Source: Acholeplasmatales bacterium (GTDB lineage: Bacteria; Bacillota_I; Bacilli_A; Acholeplasmatales; Anaeroplasmataceae). Taken from it: DNA of 34,095 nt. Under the pieces are notes generated by a model. That model searched no databases, was not told the origin of the DNA, and saw only the letters and a list, made by a program, of their open reading frames with translations. The translations under genes were made by a program, and so were the position numbers. Positions 31,107 through 34,095 of this stretch are shown one piece after another; position 1 is the stretch's first letter, and each line of letters opens with the position of its first letter. The stretch is taken from positions 1 to 34,095 of the forward strand of contig JAEEHU010000072.1 in assembly GCA_016280975.1 (NCBI GenBank), read 5' to 3'.

Positions 31107-33749
31107 TTATATTGTATTTTCTACTACTTCAATTACTTCTTCATCTTGAGACTTTTCATCCATTTCAATTTCATCTATATTGTCAGTTTCATTATTGTTA
31201 GATTTAATATCATGATTTTTATTACTAATCTTTTCAATAATAAACATTGCAAGCGAGAAATTAAATAATAGTGAATAGAAAATACTATATAGGAAATGAT
31301 AATCTCTATATAAATACATCATTAGGAATATAAATGATATTACAAATAGATATGTAGGATATTCACTCTTACCAACTCTAGATAGAGCACATATTATAAC
31401 TAAAAGTAATAATATAGCAAGTATATATACAAGTATTGCTTGAGCATCAAATGCTCTTATAAAAAACATTGCTACACCAAGTACTACTACCGCACCTACT
31501 CCAAATAATATCCAAGAATTTTTAGATAGCATTTCGTCTTTTAAATAATAATATATTAAGTATCCTACACCAACTATATATATTGATATAGCTGCAATTA
31601 TACTAAATGATATTACTAAAGATCCTATCGTCATAAGTAGGATAAATGGTATTAATGTCTTATGAATATTTTTTATAGTGTCTTTAATTTTTATTGAAAT
31701 TAAGCATAATCCTATTAATGATATAATCGCAACAATCTTAAATATAACTGTAATAAATAAATACTCAGATAATAAGAAATATGCCATTTCAGCTTCTAAT
31801 ATAGCTGATAAGGTAACTGCTATTAAAGAATACTTTAAGATATTTACTTTTGCATGCTTTGCCTTCATTCTTAAGAAATATAATAAGAACATTATTAAAG
31901 ATAATACTAATGCTATTATAAATACTAATCCAATTAATAATGTTTGATAGTGGAATGCAGTTTTATCTATTCCTAGGAATGTCGAAAAATCATAGGCGCT
32001 ATACTCTTTAAAGCTTCCTGTTGTAGATGAAACTCCATCTGTAACTGATAGTAATACTCCAGTATCACCTTTACTTGCTTTTATATTATAATCACTTGAA
32101 TTAAGTGCGCTTGTAAATATTCTTCCATATGATATTACTTTAATATCTAATATAGAATTATTTCTTGCCTCATATGATAATTCATAATTTAAGTCATTTG
32201 GTAAAACTAATATATTTTTACCATTAATCTTAAAATATGAAACATCATAATTATTATTTATAGCATAATCTGTTAATGATTTTTCACCATTTGTGATTTT
32301 ATATAATAATTCATTTGATGTTTTATCTTTTATATAATAATTGGCATTATTATCAAGTATTATATATGAAAATGAATTATTAGTATTAAATACATCCGCC
32401 TCATCTATAGTATATAAAGAATAAAAATATAATTCAGGGAAATGCTCATGTGCAAGCTGTAACATTGAAGATGATAATTTATTATCATATCCTTCCATAT
32501 AATCGTCTTTAAATAATAAATGTGGTAAGAAATTAATTGCATAATCTAGAACATGATTTTTATATTCTAAAAGCGAAGAATCTATTTCTTTCCAATTAAT
32601 AAATGTATTTCTAAATAGATGAATTATATTATTAATACTTTTATCACCTAATATACTTAAAAATAGTGGTTGTACATAATCAGTAAATTGAAATTCATTA
32701 GGACATAGGTCTAAAAATATTCCATAGAATAATCTTACTCTTAAATTAAAATTAGAATTATAATTTGTTGTTATTCCTTCTCTTGCTAATGCATTCTTTA
32801 TTTTTTCATATTTATATGGATGCATAGAATCAAATTCAGAACCAGTTATATATTTATTTACTCCATAGTGATGATATCCCCACTCCATAGGTACAAATTG
32901 AGGGATAAAGTCACTTGCATTCATTATATTAAATATATTAGTATAATTAGTTTCATCAATTTCTCCCCATACTACTTCAGGGGCTGCAAATGTATATGCA
33001 TAAACTGAATCTTTATCAAATAGTAGATTTGTATTTAGATTCGCAGCAACTAAATTAGCTATCGCGCCAGCTCTTGAAAATCCTGTAATCCATACCTTAT
33101 ATTTTCCAGGTATGTTTTGTGTTGATATATAGCTTAATACTCTATCTGTAACTAATGTAGCAGCACTATCAAATCCCTCATGACGTATACCGCTATCTAC
33201 ACTTAAATTTGATTGCCACTCATTTTTATAATTACCGCCACGTATAGCAACAACAAATAATGTGTATGATTCACCGTCTTTTTCAATTCTTTTGTTACCT
33301 ATGGCACTTCCTACAGTATATTCACTTGTTTCTTTATAATAATCATCTATACGTAAATCATCAAATCCTGTTGAATATAAATAATCATATAATGTTCCAA
33401 TAGATTTATCATCCTCATCTTCATAATCACCATCTAAATTAAATGATGTTAAAGCAAGACCAATACTTTGTTTTGCTAAGAAATGATGGTATTCGTTTGA
33501 ATTCTTAAAGAATATTTCATCAGAATATACAACAGGCTGTATTTTTTTCATTTTTTGAGAATAATATTGTATTCTAGCATTATAATACTTATAGTCAATA
33601 TTTTCCTCATCGTCATGATATACCCTATTTTCATCTACAACACTAGTATATGTTTGATTATTATTTTGATTATTACTTCCACTACATGATGTTAATATTA
33701 TTAAAGGCAATAATACTAACACCATTAAAAAAATTACTTTTTTTCTCAT
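31107..33749 (-). CDS. Lipoprotein class 3 lipase-like hydrolase fused to a multi-pass membrane domain
   Basis: An 880-aa protein. Residues 1-22 are a lipoprotein signal peptide (MRKKVIFLMVLVLLPLIILT then SC) with lipobox LTS-C22, so the mature N-terminus should be lipid-anchored outside. The next part is an alpha/beta hydrolase of the lipase class 3 type: FVVAIRGG before the nucleophile elbow ITGFSRAGAIANLVA (Ser225), TFAAPEV, and NASDFIPQFVP (Asp280 as the likely acid), with a His in GYHHYGVN as a possible third member. After a poorly conserved extracellular stretch (300-597), residues ~598-845 contain about nine hydrophobic helices, followed by an acidic cytoplasmic tail (846-880). ATG 33749 starts the signal peptide; upstream in-frame codons do not belong. 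It is a single gene with its own terminator. Substrate unknown. Confidence 0.78.
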   Translation of the reverse strand: MRKKVIFLMVLVLLPLIILTSCSGSNNQNNNQTYTSVVDENRVYHDDEENIDYKYYNARIQYYSQKMKKIQPVVYSDEIFFKNSNEYHHFLAKQSIGLALTSFNLDGDYEDEDDKSIGTLYDYLYSTGFDDLRIDDYYKETSEYTVGSAIGNKRIEKDGESYTLFVVAIRGGNYKNEWQSNLSVDSGIRHEGFDSAATLVTDRVLSYISTQNIPGKYKVWITGFSRAGAIANLVAANLNTNLLFDKDSVYAYTFAAPEVVWGEIDETNYTNIFNIMNASDFIPQFVPMEWGYHHYGVNKYITGSEFDSMHPYKYEKIKNALAREGITTNYNSNFNLRVRLFYGIFLDLCPNEFQFTDYVQPLFLSILGDKSINNIIHLFRNTFINWKEIDSSLLEYKNHVLDYAINFLPHLLFKDDYMEGYDNKLSSSMLQLAHEHFPELYFYSLYTIDEADVFNTNNSFSYIILDNNANYYIKDKTSNELLYKITNGEKSLTDYAINNNYDVSYFKINGKNILVLPNDLNYELSYEARNNSILDIKVISYGRIFTSALNSSDYNIKASKGDTGVLLSVTDGVSSTTGSFKEYSAYDFSTFLGIDKTAFHYQTLLIGLVFIIALVLSLIMFLLYFLRMKAKHAKVNILKYSLIAVTLSAILEAEMAYFLLSEYLFITVIFKIVAIISLIGLCLISIKIKDTIKNIHKTLIPFILLMTIGSLVISFSIIAAISIYIVGVGYLIYYYLKDEMLSKNSWILFGVGAVVVLGVAMFFIRAFDAQAILVYILAILLLLVIICALSRVGKSEYPTYLFVISFIFLMMYLYRDYHFLYSIFYSLLFNFSLAMFIIEKISNKNHDIKSNNNETDNIDEIEMDEKSQDEEVIEVVENTI

Positions 33750-33802
33750 CTTGTAATCACACCATTCGTTTTTGATTATAAATAATAGCATACTATATAT
33801 GA

Positions 33803-33831
33803 ATTATATCATTATTTAACAAACCAATAAA
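33803..33831 (-). promoter_or_regulatory. Candidate promoter of the lipase gene
   Basis: On the minus strand a perfect -10 TATAAT (33803-33808) has a weak -35 TTTATT (33826-33831) at 17 bp. A second TATAAT lies closer to the gene, so the choice is open. Confidence 0.4.
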
Positions 33832-33866
33832 CAAAAGATGGCAATTTTACAAAACTGCCATCTTTA
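33830..33866 (-). terminator. Terminator upstream of the lipase gene
   Basis: On the minus strand AAAGATGGCA / TGCCATCTTT (33856-33865 and 33834-33843) forms a 10-bp stem with further TTTT/AAAA pairing inside, followed by TTTTGTTT. It closes the unit that comes in from the right edge. Confidence 0.8.
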
Positions 33867-33927
33867 TTATGTCTAACTTTTGGGGTTCACTACAATATAA
33901 GTCATCTTTTTTTACTTCTCTAATCAT
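33847..33927 (-). pseudogene. Truncated GNAT-like gene start (26-codon remnant)
   Basis: A good ribosome-binding site (GAGGAAA) precedes an ATG at 33927. The ORF reads MIREVKKDDLY, which looks like the N-terminus of a GNAT acetyltransferase. After 11 codons it runs into sequence resembling an insertion-sequence end, then into the terminator stem, and stops at 33847. The simplest reading is the leftover 5' end of a gene whose body was lost after an insertion and deletion. It could also be a genuine short ORF. Eleven residues are too few to fix the family. Confidence 0.45.
33871..33894 (-). mobile_element. Possible solo IS3-type terminal repeat
   Basis: On the minus strand the segment starts TGTAGTGA and continues ACCCCAAAAGTTAGAC. 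From memory this is the style of terminal inverted repeats in the IS3 family. It begins exactly where the acetyltransferase-like reading frame stops making sense. No transposase or second end is seen in the window, so only one end would remain. Confidence 0.45.
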
Positions 33928-33955
33928 TAATTAATTTCCTCATTTGTTTTATTAT

Positions 33956-34095
33956 TTATTTTAAAGTATTATATAGTTTTAAGAATTTTGTATCATTCAT
34001 TTGCTCATTAGTGATATATTTTCCATCTTTAAATAATGCATATGTAGTTATCGGAGTAGGAGCATTTTGTGCTTCTTCTTTACTACTTATATAGA
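33956..34095 (-). CDS. C-terminus of a YoaP-like domain protein (partial)
   Basis: Only the last 46 codons lie in the window; the 5' part is beyond the right edge. The visible end contains SSKEEAQNAPTPITTYALF and then KDGKYITNEQMNDTKFLKLY. From memory this matches the YoaP-like C-terminal domain often found after a GNAT acetyltransferase domain, with the EEAQNAP and TTY(A/S)LFxxGK blocks. Function of the domain is unclear. A truncated GNAT-like start lies 28 nt downstream on the same strand. The assignment is by pattern recall only. Confidence 0.6.
   Translation of the reverse strand, partial: YISSKEEAQNAPTPITTYALFKDGKYITNEQMNDTKFLKLYNTLK

Noticed and set aside
31678-31947. An 89-codon plus-strand ORF opposite the lipase membrane domain
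   Set aside because: Its Ile/Asn/Lys-rich sequence is what antisense of AT-rich hydrophobic codons gives; no ribosome-binding site.
1-34095. CRISPR array, prophage or riboswitch
   Set aside because: No regularly spaced identical repeats, no phage structural genes, and no intergenic region long enough with a recognisable riboswitch core were seen.

Overview
The window is low-GC DNA with dense genes, strong Shine-Dalgarno sites and sigma-A-type promoters. TGA is used as a stop (mnmG, the histidine kinase), so the code is standard. The 16S rRNA 5' end carried here reads GGATTAACGCTGG. From memory this variant is common in Mollicutes-related and RF39-like Bacilli, while most other Bacillota read GGATGAACGCTGG. 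The best guess is a Bacillota lineage, perhaps a gut or anaerobic relative of the Mollicutes that keeps the standard code. This is inference from a short stretch of rRNA and general gene content.

Left part (1-9600). On the minus strand, mnmG-rsmG-DUF951 form a tightly coupled tRNA/rRNA-modification operon ending in a terminator. A consensus promoter then drives tRNA-Tyr and the 16S rRNA that runs off the left edge. On the plus strand, facing away from mnmG, is a large cytoplasmic cyclic-di-GMP protein (GGDEF, GAF-like, degenerate GGDEF, EAL). It converges on transketolase, which sits in an operon behind an unknown acidic-tailed membrane protein. A CvpA-like membrane protein follows.

Middle part (9600-22000). 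An aminopeptidase P (plus strand) converges on a two-gene minus-strand operon. That operon encodes a ~2526-residue membrane-anchored surface protein with ~660-680-residue tandem modules, followed by an MscS-type mechanosensitive channel. Transcribed away from the giant gene is a PadR - DUF1700 - DUF4097 cassette of the envelope-regulation type. The shared intergenic region has a perfect 7-bp dyad between the two promoters. This envelope locus is the most distinctive part of the window.

Right part (22000-34095). A minus-strand operon encodes a LytS-like histidine kinase, a response regulator with a winged-helix output, a PreA-like flavoprotein with an extra N-terminal Fe-S domain, and a family 2 glycosyltransferase. 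A TetR regulator is divergent from a DegV fatty-acid-binding protein, with a TGCAACA-type palindrome between them; the same 7-mer recurs upstream of the kinase operon. Then come a second GGDEF/EAL protein that is a full-length paralogue of the first, and a lipoprotein lipase fused to about nine transmembrane helices. At the right edge are a truncated acetyltransferase start next to what looks like an IS3-type end, and the C-terminus of a YoaP-like gene.

There is no gene-free stretch longer than about 300 bases. No CRISPR array, prophage or complete insertion sequence was seen.
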